This document shows positions 8,333 through 17,138 of a stretch of DNA of 64,000 nucleotides, one piece after another. The position numbers and the translations under genes were made by a program. How positions within the stretch are numbered: the stretch's first letter is position 1; each line of letters opens with the position of its first letter. Source of the stretch: JBJXFE01 sp046153875 (GTDB lineage: Bacteria; Planctomycetota; Phycisphaerae; Phycisphaerales; UBA1924); assembly GCA_046153875.1 (NCBI GenBank), contig JBJXFE010000057.1, positions 117,126 to 181,125 on the forward strand, read 5' to 3'. Under the pieces are notes generated by a model that made no database searches, was not told where the DNA came from, and worked only from the letters and a program-made list of their open reading frames with translations.

Positions 8333-9367
8333 ATGAACGCCCGCCTCACCGCCATCGCCGCCGGACTGTCCATTTCGGCGGCCGCGCTGGCCCAACCCGC
8401 CAACGACAACTGCGCCAGCGCCGAAGCCCTTTCCGGCTACGGTTCGTTCTTCTTCGATAACTCCGCGGCCACTACGGACGGCCTCCCCAACGCCCTGTGC
8501 CTGGCGTTCGGCTCCGACCAGATCGACCTGGACCTGTGGTACTGCTGGACCGCGACGGCCAGCGGGCCGGTCGCCGCGTCCACCTGCGGGCAGACCACGG
8601 TGGACACGCGGATTGCGGTGTACAACGGGTGCGCGTGCCTGAAGGGTGGCGGGATCCTCGCGTGCGGCGACGACCAGTGCGGCACCCAGACCCGCGTGTC
8701 GTGGACGGCGGTCGCGGGCCAGACGTATCTCATCCGGCTCGGCAGCTACCCCGGCGCCGTCGGCGGCGCGGGGACATTCACGATCGAATCGGGCGTGCTT
8801 GGCGGGCCCATCATCAACCCCGCCAACGGGCACGAGTATTACCTGCTGCAACCCGGAAGCTGGACGGCCGCCGAGGCCGCGGCCGTCTCGCTCGCCGGGC
8901 ACCTGGCGACAATCGACGACGCTGCGGAGAATGAGTGGGTGCGCGTCGAGTTGGCGAACTTCGGAGCTCAGGACCGGCGTGTGTGGATCGGCTTCAACGA
9001 CGTCGCCAGCGAAGGGACATTCGTCTGGACGAGCGGCGCGCCCGTCGCCTACACGAACTGGAACGGCGGTGAGCCGAACAACACCGGTGGGCTGGAGCAC
9101 TACGTCGAGCTCTTCGGCAGCAACGGACAATGGAATGACAACACCAACCTGCCCGCGGGCCTGACGGTCTACGGCGCGGTCGAGGTCGAGGCGTCGTCGT
9201 GCTACCCGGACTGCAACGAGAGCGGCAGCCTGACGGTCGCGGACTTCGGGTGCTTCCAGGGCAAGTACGTGCTCGGCGACCTGTACGCGGACTGCAACAC
9301 GAGCGGCACGCTCACGGTCGCGGACTTCGGGTGTTTCCAGGGTAAGTACGTCCTCGGCTGCCCGTGA
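8333..9367 (+). CDS. Secreted C-type-lectin protein with doubled dockerin-like C-terminal tail
   Basis: The ATG at 8333 follows GGAGGAG and begins a signal peptide (RLTAIAAGLSISAAALAQ, cleavage after ~20). Residues ~25-150 resemble a pre-peptidase-type beta domain. Residues ~165-285 form a C-type-lectin-like domain (GHEYYLLQPGSWTAAEAAA, HLATIDDAAENEWV, WIGFNDVASEG, NWNGGEPNN, QWNDN). The last ~57 residues contain two copies of a unit with DCNxSGxLTVADFGCFQGKY. Spacing D-x-N-x-S-G-x-L-x-x-x-D matches the calcium-binding loop of type I dockerins, but each unit also has fixed cysteines. The same tail ends the protein at 46151-46855. It is probably a secreted sugar- or surface-binding protein. 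Confidence 0.85.
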   Translation: MNARLTAIAAGLSISAAALAQPANDNCASAEALSGYGSFFFDNSAATTDGLPNALCLAFGSDQIDLDLWYCWTATASGPVAASTCGQTTVDTRIAVYNGCACLKGGGILACGDDQCGTQTRVSWTAVAGQTYLIRLGSYPGAVGGAGTFTIESGVLGGPIINPANGHEYYLLQPGSWTAAEAAAVSLAGHLATIDDAAENEWVRVELANFGAQDRRVWIGFNDVASEGTFVWTSGAPVAYTNWNGGEPNNTGGLEHYVELFGSNGQWNDNTNLPAGLTVYGAVEVEASSCYPDCNESGSLTVADFGCFQGKYVLGDLYADCNTSGTLTVADFGCFQGKYVLGCP

Positions 9368-9385
9368 CCCGTACCATCCCGGCGG

Positions 9386-10198
9386 ATGCCCGACACGCTT
9401 GAAGCGACGCCGATCAGTACCGCGACCGCGCCGGTTGTGAATCGCGCTGATGGGCTGGATTCCCGCTGCGGATCGGTCGGCGCGTCGATGCGCCCGGTGC
9501 TCGGCATCGCCCGAGCGGGTTCTCCGATTGTGGCGGCGTTCGTGCTCGTGACGGCGGGCCTCTGGGCGGTGCTGCTCTGGTGGCTCGGCGCGTGGGGCGC
9601 GATCCCCGGTGCGGTCGTATCGGCCGTCACGCTCTGGTGTATCTGGTTCTTCCGCGACCCGGAGCGGCGCGGGCCGCCGGACGCCGACGCGATCCTGAGC
9701 CCCGCGGACGGGGTGGTGTGCCACGTCGGGCGTGTGCCACCCCCGGTGGAGTACGGCGTGGACCCCGGCGCCGCGGGACAGATGACGCGCGTCAGCGTGT
9801 TCATGAACGTCTTCAACGTCCACGTGAACCGCGCCCCGTCGGTCGGGCGCATCACGCGGGTGGTGTACCGCGCGGGGCGGTTCTTCAACGCGTCGCTCGA
9901 CAAGGCGAGCGAGCACAACGAACGGTGCGCCCTCGTGATGGAACGGGCCGATGGAAGCCCGATGGTCGTGGTACAGATCGCGGGGCTGGTCGCGCGCCGG
10001 ATCGTCTGCCGGGCCGGTGAGGGAGCGGTGCTGGCCCGTGGCGAGCGGTTCGGCATGATCCGCTTCGGGTCGCGGGTCGAGGTCTACCTTCCGCCCGGCG
10101 CGGCCCCGGCGGTCGGCGTGGGTGATCGCGTGCGGGCCGGCGAAACCGTCATCGCGTGCGGCGTCGCGGCGGGCGGAACAAAAGGAGACGGCGCATGA
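9386..10198 (+). CDS. psd: Phosphatidylserine decarboxylase proenzyme
   Basis: The enzyme converts phosphatidylserine to phosphatidylethanolamine. Two hydrophobic segments (~45-90) are followed by the conserved WFFRDPERRGP, LSPADGVV, and MNVFNVHVNRAPSVG motifs. The C-terminal RFGMIRFGSRVEVYLP contains the Gly-Ser bond where the proenzyme cuts itself to make the pyruvoyl cofactor. At 270 residues it is slightly longer than the short (PSD-A) class because of its N-terminal extension. Its stop overlaps the next start in ATGA, coupling it with the gene that makes its substrate. It lies 18 bases after the dockerin-tail gene. Confidence 0.93.
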   Translation: MPDTLEATPISTATAPVVNRADGLDSRCGSVGASMRPVLGIARAGSPIVAAFVLVTAGLWAVLLWWLGAWGAIPGAVVSAVTLWCIWFFRDPERRGPPDADAILSPADGVVCHVGRVPPPVEYGVDPGAAGQMTRVSVFMNVFNVHVNRAPSVGRITRVVYRAGRFFNASLDKASEHNERCALVMERADGSPMVVVQIAGLVARRIVCRAGEGAVLARGERFGMIRFGSRVEVYLPPGAAPAVGVGDRVRAGETVIACGVAAGGTKGDGA

Positions 10199-11049
10199 TC
10201 GATCCGTCTCCTCATCGCGGCGCGACCCCCGGCCCGGCGTTTCAGGCTCGCCCGATCCCGGCCCGCAAGCTCATCCCCAACGTGCTCACGACCATTGCGC
10301 TCTGCTGCGGCATGGCGTCGGTCCACTTCTCGATCAAGGAGGACTACCAGCGCGCCGTCGCTGCGATCGCGGTCGCGGCCCTCTTCGACGCGCTCGACGG
10401 GCGCATGGCCCGCCTGCTCCGGGCGACCTCCCGCTTCGGCGCGGTGCTGGATTCGCTGGCCGATTTCCTGAGCTTCGGAGTCGCCCCGGCGCTGGTGCTC
10501 TACCAGTGGATGCTCGGCGACCACCTGCGGCTCGGGCGATCGGACGTGCTGGGGCTTGCGGCGGTGATGACCTACGTGCTGTGCGCGGCCCTGCGCCTGG
10601 CGCGGTTCACCGCGATGTCCAAGACGCCGCAGGTGCGCCCGACGCGGTACTTCGTCGGGCTGCCGTCGCCCGCTGCGGCCGGCGTGGTGCTGATCCCGAT
10701 CATGGTGCAGCTCTCACGGACGATCGAGACCCAGCCGCCGGAATGGGTGGTGGTGCCGTACACCTTCGTGGTCGGGCTCCTGATGGTCAGCCGCCTGCCG
10801 ATGTACTCGATCAAGGCGGCGCGGGTGCGCCGGCAGTGGGCCGTGCCCCTGCTGGTGATCGTGGGGATTCTCGTGGTGATCGCGATCAAGGACCCGTGGC
10901 TGGCGGCGATCGCTCTCGCGGGCGCGTACCTCGCCACGCTGCCGATGAGCCTGTTGGAGCGGCGGCGCGCTGTGCGACCGGCCGCGGCTATAGCGCAGGA
11001 TCATGGCGGGGGCCACGGCGGCGGAGTCCACGGCACGTCGGGGTTGTAG
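10195..11049 (+). CDS. pssA: CDP-diacylglycerol-serine O-phosphatidyltransferase
   Basis: This membrane enzyme makes phosphatidylserine from CDP-diacylglycerol and serine. The CDP-alcohol phosphotransferase signature is complete: DALDGRMARLLRATSRFG followed by D-x3-D in VLDSLADF. The remaining sequence has several membrane helices (for example LLVIVGILVVIAI). The ATG at 10195 has AAGGAG eight bases upstream and overlaps the psd stop. The final ~20 residues are rich in His and Gly (QDHGGGHGGGVHG), and the 3' end overlaps the convergent prepilin-like gene by 49 bases, so the tail could be an extension past the conserved core. Confidence 0.92.
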   Translation: MIDPSPHRGATPGPAFQARPIPARKLIPNVLTTIALCCGMASVHFSIKEDYQRAVAAIAVAALFDALDGRMARLLRATSRFGAVLDSLADFLSFGVAPALVLYQWMLGDHLRLGRSDVLGLAAVMTYVLCAALRLARFTAMSKTPQVRPTRYFVGLPSPAAAGVVLIPIMVQLSRTIETQPPEWVVVPYTFVVGLLMVSRLPMYSIKAARVRRQWAVPLLVIVGILVVIAIKDPWLAAIALAGAYLATLPMSLLERRRAVRPAAAIAQDHGGGHGGGVHGTSGL

Positions 11050-11825
11050 TCCTTGTCGTTCCACTTGCGGTAGTCCGTGATCTCCGCCGCCGGCATCAGG
11101 CGCGCGTGCCCGTCGAGATAGAGGCCATTGGCTCCGTTGGTATGGCGCTTCGGAGCGATGCGCTGGGAGTGGGTCACGGAGCCGGGCATCGTGCCCGTCA
11201 CGTTTTCGATGTGGTGCATGTCGTAGAAAATCGAAACCTCCCAGTCTTTCTTGGGGCCGTTGTAGACGTTGTTCCAATGCACCTTGTTCGGATCGTCGGT
11301 GAAGCACGCGAGGTAGAACGTGCTCGACGGTTCGCTGTACGCCGCGAGGCTCGTCGGATGCTTCGCGTAGAAGTTGACCGTGACCGCGTCGCGGAAGGAG
11401 ATGCCGTTGTTGACGTAGTGGATGTTGTGCCCGTCCGCCGGTCGCGATGGATCGTGGTACATCTCCATCGACTCGAACCGGTCCCCGACACCGCCGCTCA
11501 TGTCGACGCGCGGGTCCACGAACTCCCACGTCGACTTCACGAGGGGGCGGAGCATGTACGCCCAGGTGGGCGCGCACCGCGCGGGGATGGTCCCGGGCGC
11601 CTCGCAATACCCGCTCTCGCGCGGGTGATAATCGCGGAACTCCTCGCAATAGACGTGGAACGCCAGCCCGATCTGACGCTGATTGGAGAGGCACTTGGCG
11701 GCGCGCGCGGCCTCGCGGGCACGCCCGAGCGAGGGCAGGATGATCCCGATCAGCAGCGCGATGATCGCGACGACAACGAGGAGCTCGATGAGGGTGAACC
11801 CGCCGCGAGACGAGGCGCGTTTCAT
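11001..11825 (-). CDS. Prepilin-type N-terminal methylation protein (DUF1559-like / type II pseudopilin)
   Basis: The ATG at 11825 gives a short basic leader and the prepilin peptidase site RGGFTLIELLVVVAIIALL, with cleavage expected between G and F and the +5 glutamate present. The N-terminal helix continues into SLGRAREAARAAKCLSNQRQ, the pattern of the large planctomycete family of pilin-like proteins, which also share a terminal LDGHA-type motif (GLYLDGHARLM). About 274 residues. Such proteins are thought to sit in the envelope as pseudopilins; their exact job is unsettled. It converges on pssA and overlaps it by 49 bases. Confidence 0.85.
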   Translation of the reverse strand: MKRASSRGGFTLIELLVVVAIIALLIGIILPSLGRAREAARAAKCLSNQRQIGLAFHVYCEEFRDYHPRESGYCEAPGTIPARCAPTWAYMLRPLVKSTWEFVDPRVDMSGGVGDRFESMEMYHDPSRPADGHNIHYVNNGISFRDAVTVNFYAKHPTSLAAYSEPSSTFYLACFTDDPNKVHWNNVYNGPKKDWEVSIFYDMHHIENVTGTMPGSVTHSQRIAPKRHTNGANGLYLDGHARLMPAAEITDYRKWNDKDYNPDVPWTPPPWPPP

Positions 11826-11897
11826 GGCGCCCAGCCTACCGCGTGCGCGTCGCAACGGCAACGGCACCCCAGGAATGCCGGATCAGGGAAGCGCGAC

Positions 11898-12299
11898 TTA
11901 CGGCGTGCCGGAGGCCGCGCCGGGCTTGCGGTAGGACACGCTCAGCATCCGGCGCCATTCGGGCGGGACGGGCATGGAGTTGTCCAGCCGCTCATACTCG
12001 ACCTTGAACTCCATGAGGTCCCACAGGAGCAGGTCGGGGCGTTCGGGGTCGAGCTTGTTCTTGCCGGTCTCGAACCGCATGACGAGCTTGCGACCCACCG
12101 GGATGTCGACGGACCAGAGGGTCTCGCCGGTGGTGTGGTCGAGGAGCGTGACCGTTTGCGGGTAGTCGGGCTTGCTCTCGAACGTGTGCTGGTCGATGGA
12201 CACCATGGGGCCGCCCGCGTCGTAGCCCTGGCAACCCGCCAGAAGCAGCACGGTGACCGGAGCAAGGACAGATCCCAAGGCGCGGCGGCGGGTCTTCAT
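11898..12299 (-). CDS. Small lipoprotein of unknown function
   Basis: The 133-residue product starts at ATG 12299 with GGGAG seven bases upstream. It has a lipoprotein signal peptide ending in the lipobox LLAGC, so it should be lipid-anchored after Cys26 or so. The mature part (VSIDQHTFESKPDYPQTVTL, DHTTGETLWSVDIPVGRKLV) looks like a compact beta-sheet domain. I do not recognise a named family. A much longer upstream reading frame exists but runs through non-coding sequence and has no better start. It is divergent from ispF, with 127 bases between the two starts. Confidence 0.75.
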   Translation of the reverse strand: MKTRRRALGSVLAPVTVLLLAGCQGYDAGGPMVSIDQHTFESKPDYPQTVTLLDHTTGETLWSVDIPVGRKLVMRFETGKNKLDPERPDLLLWDLMEFKVEYERLDNSMPVPPEWRRMLSVSYRKPGAASGTP

Positions 12300-12426
12300 C
12301 GCGGACTCCCGAAGAAGGGGCGAACAGGCCCCGCCCCGATCGGTTCGACGGGCGGGGGACAACAGTGTATCGTCCGGACCGTTCCGCGGATCGCACGGAC
12401 CGTGGTTTTTGGGGCGGATAACCGGT

Positions 12427-13005
12427 ATGCCCAAGCGACGCGCATCGAAGCAGACCGGTCGATCCGAGGCGTCCGTGGCCCGGCGCCGTCGGCCTCCGAC
12501 GGGGGTCGGGGTGCGCGGGCCGAACCTGCGCGTCGGGCACGGGTATGACCTCCACCGGCTTGAACCGGCCGGCCCGGGCCGATCGTTTGTTTTGGGCGGT
12601 GTGCTGCTGGAGGCCGACGTGGCGGCCGTCGGACACTCCGACGCCGATGCGCTGCTGCACGCGGTCACGGACGCGATCCTGGGGGCCTTGGCGCTGTCCG
12701 ACATCGGGCAGCTCTTCCCCGACACCGATCCCCGATGGAAGGGCGCAGACTCTGCGGTGTTCGTCGGCGAGGCGCGCCGGCGGATGCAGGAAGCGGGCTG
12801 GCGTGTCGCGAACCTGGACGCGACGGTCGTGCTGGAGCGCCCGAAGCTGGCCCATCGCAAGGAGGAAATCCGGGCGAACCTGGCGCGGCTGCTGGGGGTC
12901 GACGTGGATTGCGTGAACGTCAAAGGGAAAACGCACGAGCGCGTGGACGCGGTGGGGGAGGGGCGGGCCGTCGAGGTCCACGCGGTGGTGTTGCTGGTGA
13001 GGTAG
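12427..13005 (+). CDS. ispF: 2-C-methyl-D-erythritol 2,4-cyclodiphosphate synthase
   Basis: IspF forms the cyclodiphosphate ring in the MEP route to isoprenoids. The zinc-site motif GHGYDLHRL, then GHSDADALLHAVTDAILGAL, DIGQLFPDTDPRWKGADS and the C-terminal NVKGKTHE are all present. The start at ATG 12427 gives 192 residues with a basic, poorly conserved N-terminal extension of about 35 residues before the core (usual length ~160). A later GTG (in the V-G-V-R-G-P region) could be the true start. No ispD is adjacent. Confidence 0.93.
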   Translation: MPKRRASKQTGRSEASVARRRRPPTGVGVRGPNLRVGHGYDLHRLEPAGPGRSFVLGGVLLEADVAAVGHSDADALLHAVTDAILGALALSDIGQLFPDTDPRWKGADSAVFVGEARRRMQEAGWRVANLDATVVLERPKLAHRKEEIRANLARLLGVDVDCVNVKGKTHERVDAVGEGRAVEVHAVVLLVR

Positions 13006-13010
13006 CGAGG

Positions 13011-13034
13011 AGGCGAGATAGCGAGACAGCGAGA
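13011..13034. repeat. Short tandem GCGAGACA/GCGAGATA-type repeat
   Basis: An 8-base motif, GCGAGAT/CA, is repeated about three times just after ispF. The reverse complement of the two-copy core (AGCGAGACAGCGAGAC) also occurs at about 46953-46968 in the gap after the second dockerin-tail gene. Confidence 0.5.
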
Positions 13035-13081
13035 CCGGGGGGGCGGGGACAGGAGGTGTCCTGCCTCCAGATTCGGGGTCT

Positions 13082-13921
13082 CTATCTGCTGATCCGCTGA
13101 TCTGCTGATCTGGCGTTCTTCGTCCCCGCCATACGTCGCAGCACTGCGTCCGCCAGCCCCGGGCACGCGACGCCGAGCGCGAACAGAAGGCGCGCGGACG
13201 TGCTGGTCCAGACTTCCGGGCGCGGACGGCGCAGGCAGCGGACGATCGCGTCGGCGACACGCCCGGGTGACTGCATGAAGCCGCCCGGCGTGTGGACCGC
13301 CCACCCGTAGCCCCGGCCCTCACGCCGCGCCGCCTCGCGGAACTCCGTCGTGGTGCCGACCGGGTATACGCCCGAGACGTGAACGCCGGTGCCGGTGAGT
13401 TCGATGCGCATCGCGCGGGCGATGTGGTCCTGGGCGGCCTTGGTCGCGGAGTACGCGCCGAAACCCGGCACGCCCAGCTTCGCCAGGCAACTGGAGCAGA
13501 TCAGGACGTGCCCGGCGTGGGCGGTGAGCATCGCGGGGAGAGCGGCGCGCACCGTGTTGAGCGTGCCGAAGAAGTTGGTCTCGAAGATCGAACGCATTTC
13601 GGAGTCGGTGGTCTCGTGGATGGGTTTTTCCAGGCCGTAGCCCGCGTTGGCGAAGACGGCGTGGATCGAGCCGAACTCGTCGATGGTGCGCCGGACCAGC
13701 GTGGCGCTGTCGCCCGGGTTGTCCACGTCGCACGGCACGGCGACGGCGCGACCACCGTGGGAGTTGATCTCGGCGACGAGAGAATCGAGGCGGTCCGTAC
13801 GCCGGGCGGCGGCGGCGACGGGCATCCCGGCACGGGCGCAGGCGAGCGCGGCAGCGCGCCCGATGCCGCTGCTGGCGCCGGTGATGGCGATCGGCTTGCC
13901 GCGGAGGTCGATGGGGTGCAT
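13082..13921 (-). CDS. Short-chain dehydrogenase/reductase
   Basis: A classical SDR of 279 residues. It has the nucleotide-binding GASSGIGRAAAL near residue 15, the NAG motif (FANAGYG), the catalytic Ser (LICSSCLAKLG) and the YSATK motif with Tyr and Lys. The cofactor is probably NADP(H), because basic residues follow the second strand (AAARRTDRLD). The substrate cannot be told. The start at ATG 13921 (MHPIDLRGK) fits the family; an upstream in-frame start at 14008 would run into murJ. The C-terminal residues SADQRISR are written by a short GCTGATC-type repeat at 13088-13112, so the real end of the fold may be earlier. Confidence 0.85.
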   Translation of the reverse strand: MHPIDLRGKPIAITGASSGIGRAAALACARAGMPVAAAARRTDRLDSLVAEINSHGGRAVAVPCDVDNPGDSATLVRRTIDEFGSIHAVFANAGYGLEKPIHETTDSEMRSIFETNFFGTLNTVRAALPAMLTAHAGHVLICSSCLAKLGVPGFGAYSATKAAQDHIARAMRIELTGTGVHVSGVYPVGTTTEFREAARREGRGYGWAVHTPGGFMQSPGRVADAIVRCLRRPRPEVWTSTSARLLFALGVACPGLADAVLRRMAGTKNARSADQRISR

Positions 13922-13967
13922 GTGCGGCGTCTCCCGGGCGTGTGCGGCGTTCGGGTGCGCGTGGCGA

Positions 13968-15611
13968 TCACCGTTCGTCGCGCGGGTGGGTGAGCCACCG
14001 GAGTTCATACGAGCCGAGCCGGTGGGCGACCCCCGCGTACACGCTGGCGCCCGCGACGCACGCCGCGGCTAGGGAACCGGCGTGGAACCGCCAGCCGGTT
14101 CGGGCGGGCAGCATCGCGTGGATGAGCAGGAGAACACCGGCCATCGCGGCGGAGGCGGCGAGGGTGGTCGCGATCGCGCGGGCCATCTCGCGGTCGATCA
14201 GCGGGCCGCCGGCGAATCGCCGCGACAGGCGGGCGAGGACCACACACTGAACGGTCGCCGAGATGGTGGTCGCCCAGGCGAGCCCGGCCTCGCCGCAGCC
14301 CGCGTGCCCGAAGGGCCAGATCAGGACCAGGTTCAGGACGAGGTTGAGGGCGACGGTTCCGATCGCGACGCGCATCGGCGTCGTCATCTCGCCCCGCGCG
14401 TAGAACGCGCGGGTGAAGACGTGGTTGAGGGAGTACGCGACAACTCCGGGGGCGAAGCCGAGCAGGACCATGGCCGCGCGGTCCAGGTCGCCCTGGGTGA
14501 AGCCGTGGCGCCCCGAGAACAGCGTCGCGACGAGATCATGGCGGACCATCGCAAGGCCGACCGCGGCGGGCACGCCGATGAACATCGACAGGCGCAGGCC
14601 GCGGCGGAGAATGGCGGCGAAGTGCGTGCCGTCGTCCGCGTGCCGCGAGAGCATGGGGAAAACGGCCGTGGCGACGGCGATGCCGAAGACGCCGAGCGGG
14701 AACTGGTACAGCCGCTGCGTGAAGGCGAGCACGCTCGCGGAACGATCGTCCATGGGATAGGCGAACCCGAACACCGTGGGCCCGACTGCGAGCGGCCAGG
14801 CGGCCCAGAGGGTGTCCAGGAGCGCGTTGATCTGAAGCGTGCCCAGACCCAGCATGACCGGAACGAAGCGGCGGAGCATGCGCCGGGCGGTGTCGCCCGT
14901 GCCCGTGAACACGCGCGTCCAGCGGACGTGCGGCCTCAGGATGAGCAGGAACCACACGCACTGGGTGAGGCCCGAGGCGACGGTGACGCTGCCCATGACA
15001 AAGGCCGTCTGTGTGCCGCCGATCCAACCGGTGGTCAGGCTCACCATGCCGGCGGTGATAATGAATCCGTTCAGGATGAGCGGCCCCGTCGCGGATGGGC
15101 CGAACCGGCCGTGGACCTGCAGCATGCCCCCGAGGATGGCCGCAGCGCAGATGAGCGGCATGAACGGCAGCATCACCATGAGCAGTTGGATCAGCAGGAC
15201 GCGATCCGCGTTGCCGGGTGCGGCCCACAGGACGGCGAGCAGCACGACCTCCGCGAGCACGGTCACGCCCGTAGTCGCCAGCAGGAGGAGCGTGAGCGTG
15301 AGCGAGGCGAGGCGGTCGGCGTGCGCGGGGTCGTCCTTCGCGGCGCGGGTGTATTCAGGGATGAAAGCGGCCGAGAGGGCGCCCTCGCCGAACAGCCGGC
15401 GGAACATGTTCGGGATGGCGAACGCGGAGACGAACGCCGAGCTGATCGCTGTCGGGCCGCCGAAGACGCGGATCAGGAGCAGGTCGCGAGCGAGCCCGCC
15501 GACGCGCGAAAGGAGCGTGACGCCGGAGAAGGCCCGGACGGCGCCGCCGATCGCCACGCGCGCCGGATCGGCGGGTGGCGCGGAGGGTTGCGGAGAGGAC
15601 GGTGTGTTCAT
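13968..15611 (-). CDS. murJ: Lipid II flippase MurJ (MviN family)
   Basis: The 547-residue membrane protein moves lipid II across the inner membrane for peptidoglycan synthesis. It carries the family hallmark near the N terminus (FSGVTLLSRVGGLARDLL, then FAIPNMFRRLFGEGALSAAF) and the loop ending EYTRA. About fourteen hydrophobic helices are visible to the C terminus, for example VVLLAVLWAAPG and GLAWATTISATVQC. It is 18 bases downstream of the antiporter gene and 46 bases before the SDR gene, inside the long minus-strand surface-polysaccharide run. MurJ-like flippases in such places may also move polysaccharide precursors, which I cannot separate by sequence alone. Confidence 0.9.
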   Translation of the reverse strand: MNTPSSPQPSAPPADPARVAIGGAVRAFSGVTLLSRVGGLARDLLLIRVFGGPTAISSAFVSAFAIPNMFRRLFGEGALSAAFIPEYTRAAKDDPAHADRLASLTLTLLLLATTGVTVLAEVVLLAVLWAAPGNADRVLLIQLLMVMLPFMPLICAAAILGGMLQVHGRFGPSATGPLILNGFIITAGMVSLTTGWIGGTQTAFVMGSVTVASGLTQCVWFLLILRPHVRWTRVFTGTGDTARRMLRRFVPVMLGLGTLQINALLDTLWAAWPLAVGPTVFGFAYPMDDRSASVLAFTQRLYQFPLGVFGIAVATAVFPMLSRHADDGTHFAAILRRGLRLSMFIGVPAAVGLAMVRHDLVATLFSGRHGFTQGDLDRAAMVLLGFAPGVVAYSLNHVFTRAFYARGEMTTPMRVAIGTVALNLVLNLVLIWPFGHAGCGEAGLAWATTISATVQCVVLARLSRRFAGGPLIDREMARAIATTLAASAAMAGVLLLIHAMLPARTGWRFHAGSLAAACVAGASVYAGVAHRLGSYELRWLTHPRDER

Positions 15612-15629
15612 CGCGGTGTCGGTGCGTCG

Positions 15630-17138
15630 TCAGCGGATCAGCACGAGCCAGTTCAGGATCAGGATCGGCAGAAGGATGACCACGGCGAGAATCAGGTACG
15701 CGAAGAACGAAGGCATGCGCACGCCGGAGGCCTCGGCGATCGCCTTGACCATGAAGTTGGGCCCGTTGCCGATGTAGGTCATCGCGCCGAAAAAAACAGC
15801 CCCGGCCGAGACCGCGTCGAGGACCTTGACCCCCGCGGTGCGGTCCGCGCCGGCCTCGACGAACAGGAAGCGGCGGAAAGTATCAGCGGTGATCGCGGTA
15901 TCGCCCGGCGCGGCGGGGTTGAGCTCCGGGTTGGCGAACGCGATCTGGAGGAAGTTCAGGTAGGTCGGGGCGTTGTCGAGCACGGCGCTGAGCGAGCCAC
16001 CGACGAAGTAGAACGCCGTGGGGGTCGTGATGCCCAGGCCCGGCCCGTGCACCGAGAGGTAGCCCAGCGCGGGCGTCATGGTGGCGAAGATGCCCATGAA
16101 GAGCAGGCCGACCTCCTTGACGGGGAAGAACGTGAACTCGTTGGCCGCGAGGATGTCGCGCGGGCCGAGCCGCCAGGCGGCCACGGCGACCAGAATCTGG
16201 AACGTCGCGCCGACGGGCACGCCCCGGAGCACGCCTCGGGATGACAGCAGGGGGTCGATGAACACTCCGAGGATCATCAGCGCCAGACAGGCCAGCCCGA
16301 CCGTGCCGCGGATGCTCATCGGGGCGACCGGCGTTCCCTGATGCTCACCCGCGCGGGGCAGCGGTCCCGCGATCGGCTCGCCCCGTCCCACCATCCACCT
16401 GTCAATCGCGTAGAACACGCCCAGCAGCAGGCCGTTGACGAGCAGCCAGTTCGGCCAGAGGTGTTCGAGGGTCCAGAAGAACGGCACGCCCTTGAGGTAG
16501 CCCAGGTACAGCGGTGGATCGCCGATCGGAGTGAGGCACCCGCCGCAGTTCGAGACGATGAAGATGAACAGGACGACGTGGATCGGGCGCAGCCGCCCCT
16601 TGTTCATCCGCATGAACGGGCGGATGAGCAGCATCGAGGCGCCGGTCGTGCCCACGACGTTGGCGAGGACGGCCCCGACGCCCAGCAGCAGGGTGTTCGC
16701 CGCGATGGTCCCCCGGCCCCGCACGCGCACCTGGATGCCGCCCGACACGACATACAGCCCGCCGACGAGCGCGATGAAGGCGTAGTACTCCAGCGCCGAG
16801 TGCATCATCGCGGATGAGCCGGCGGGCAGCCCGTGCGAATGCGCATCGGGTTCGCGGAACCCCAAGAGGTAGTACGCGGCCGTCAGCGACCCGAGGAAGA
16901 ACGCGAAGTCGGGGAAGTGAAGGTGCCAGGCGCGGGCGTTGATGAACGGCATTGCGGCGATGCTCAGCAGCAACATCGCGAAGGGCGCGACGAGCCACAG
17001 CGGGACATGCATGTGCCCGTCGTGATACGTCGCGGGGAGGGCGACGGTGAGCCAGACGCCGATCAGCCCTCCCGTGGCCGCGCTGATCGCCCAGCACCGG
17101 GGCCCGCGAAACCCGGTCTGCTCGGCGGGCGTGCTCAC
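15630..17138 (-). CDS. Ion transporter of the NhaD/ArsB superfamily (sodium:proton antiporter-like)
   Basis: A ~502-residue membrane protein with about 12 hydrophobic segments. Motifs typical of the superfamily include NVVGTTGASMLLIRPFMR in one half and FIVSNCGGCLTPIGDPPL, which resembles the substrate loop of NhaD-type antiporters. Near the C terminus AVLDNAPTYLNFL is also characteristic. I set the start at GTG 17138, whose last two bases join the VanZ-like stop (GTGA overlap). An upstream start at 17258 would add 40 low-complexity residues inside the previous gene. Sodium/proton exchange is the likeliest role, with citrate or arsenite less so. Confidence 0.8.
   Translation of the reverse strand: MSTPAEQTGFRGPRCWAISAATGGLIGVWLTVALPATYHDGHMHVPLWLVAPFAMLLLSIAAMPFINARAWHLHFPDFAFFLGSLTAAYYLLGFREPDAHSHGLPAGSSAMMHSALEYYAFIALVGGLYVVSGGIQVRVRGRGTIAANTLLLGVGAVLANVVGTTGASMLLIRPFMRMNKGRLRPIHVVLFIFIVSNCGGCLTPIGDPPLYLGYLKGVPFFWTLEHLWPNWLLVNGLLLGVFYAIDRWMVGRGEPIAGPLPRAGEHQGTPVAPMSIRGTVGLACLALMILGVFIDPLLSSRGVLRGVPVGATFQILVAVAAWRLGPRDILAANEFTFFPVKEVGLLFMGIFATMTPALGYLSVHGPGLGITTPTAFYFVGGSLSAVLDNAPTYLNFLQIAFANPELNPAAPGDTAITADTFRRFLFVEAGADRTAGVKVLDAVSAGAVFFGAMTYIGNGPNFMVKAIAEASGVRMPSFFAYLILAVVILLPILILNWLVLIR

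Noticed and set aside
10984..11049. Possible frameshift at the end of pssA because of overlap with the convergent gene
   Set aside because: Both frames are continuous and the overlap affects only the variable His/Gly-rich tail, so a simple tail-to-tail overlap explains it.
14082..16244. A 720-codon open frame on the plus strand opposite murJ and the antiporter gene
   Set aside because: It is low-complexity, rich in Arg, Asp and Glu, has no family motif, and mirrors the codon bias of well-supported genes on the minus strand.
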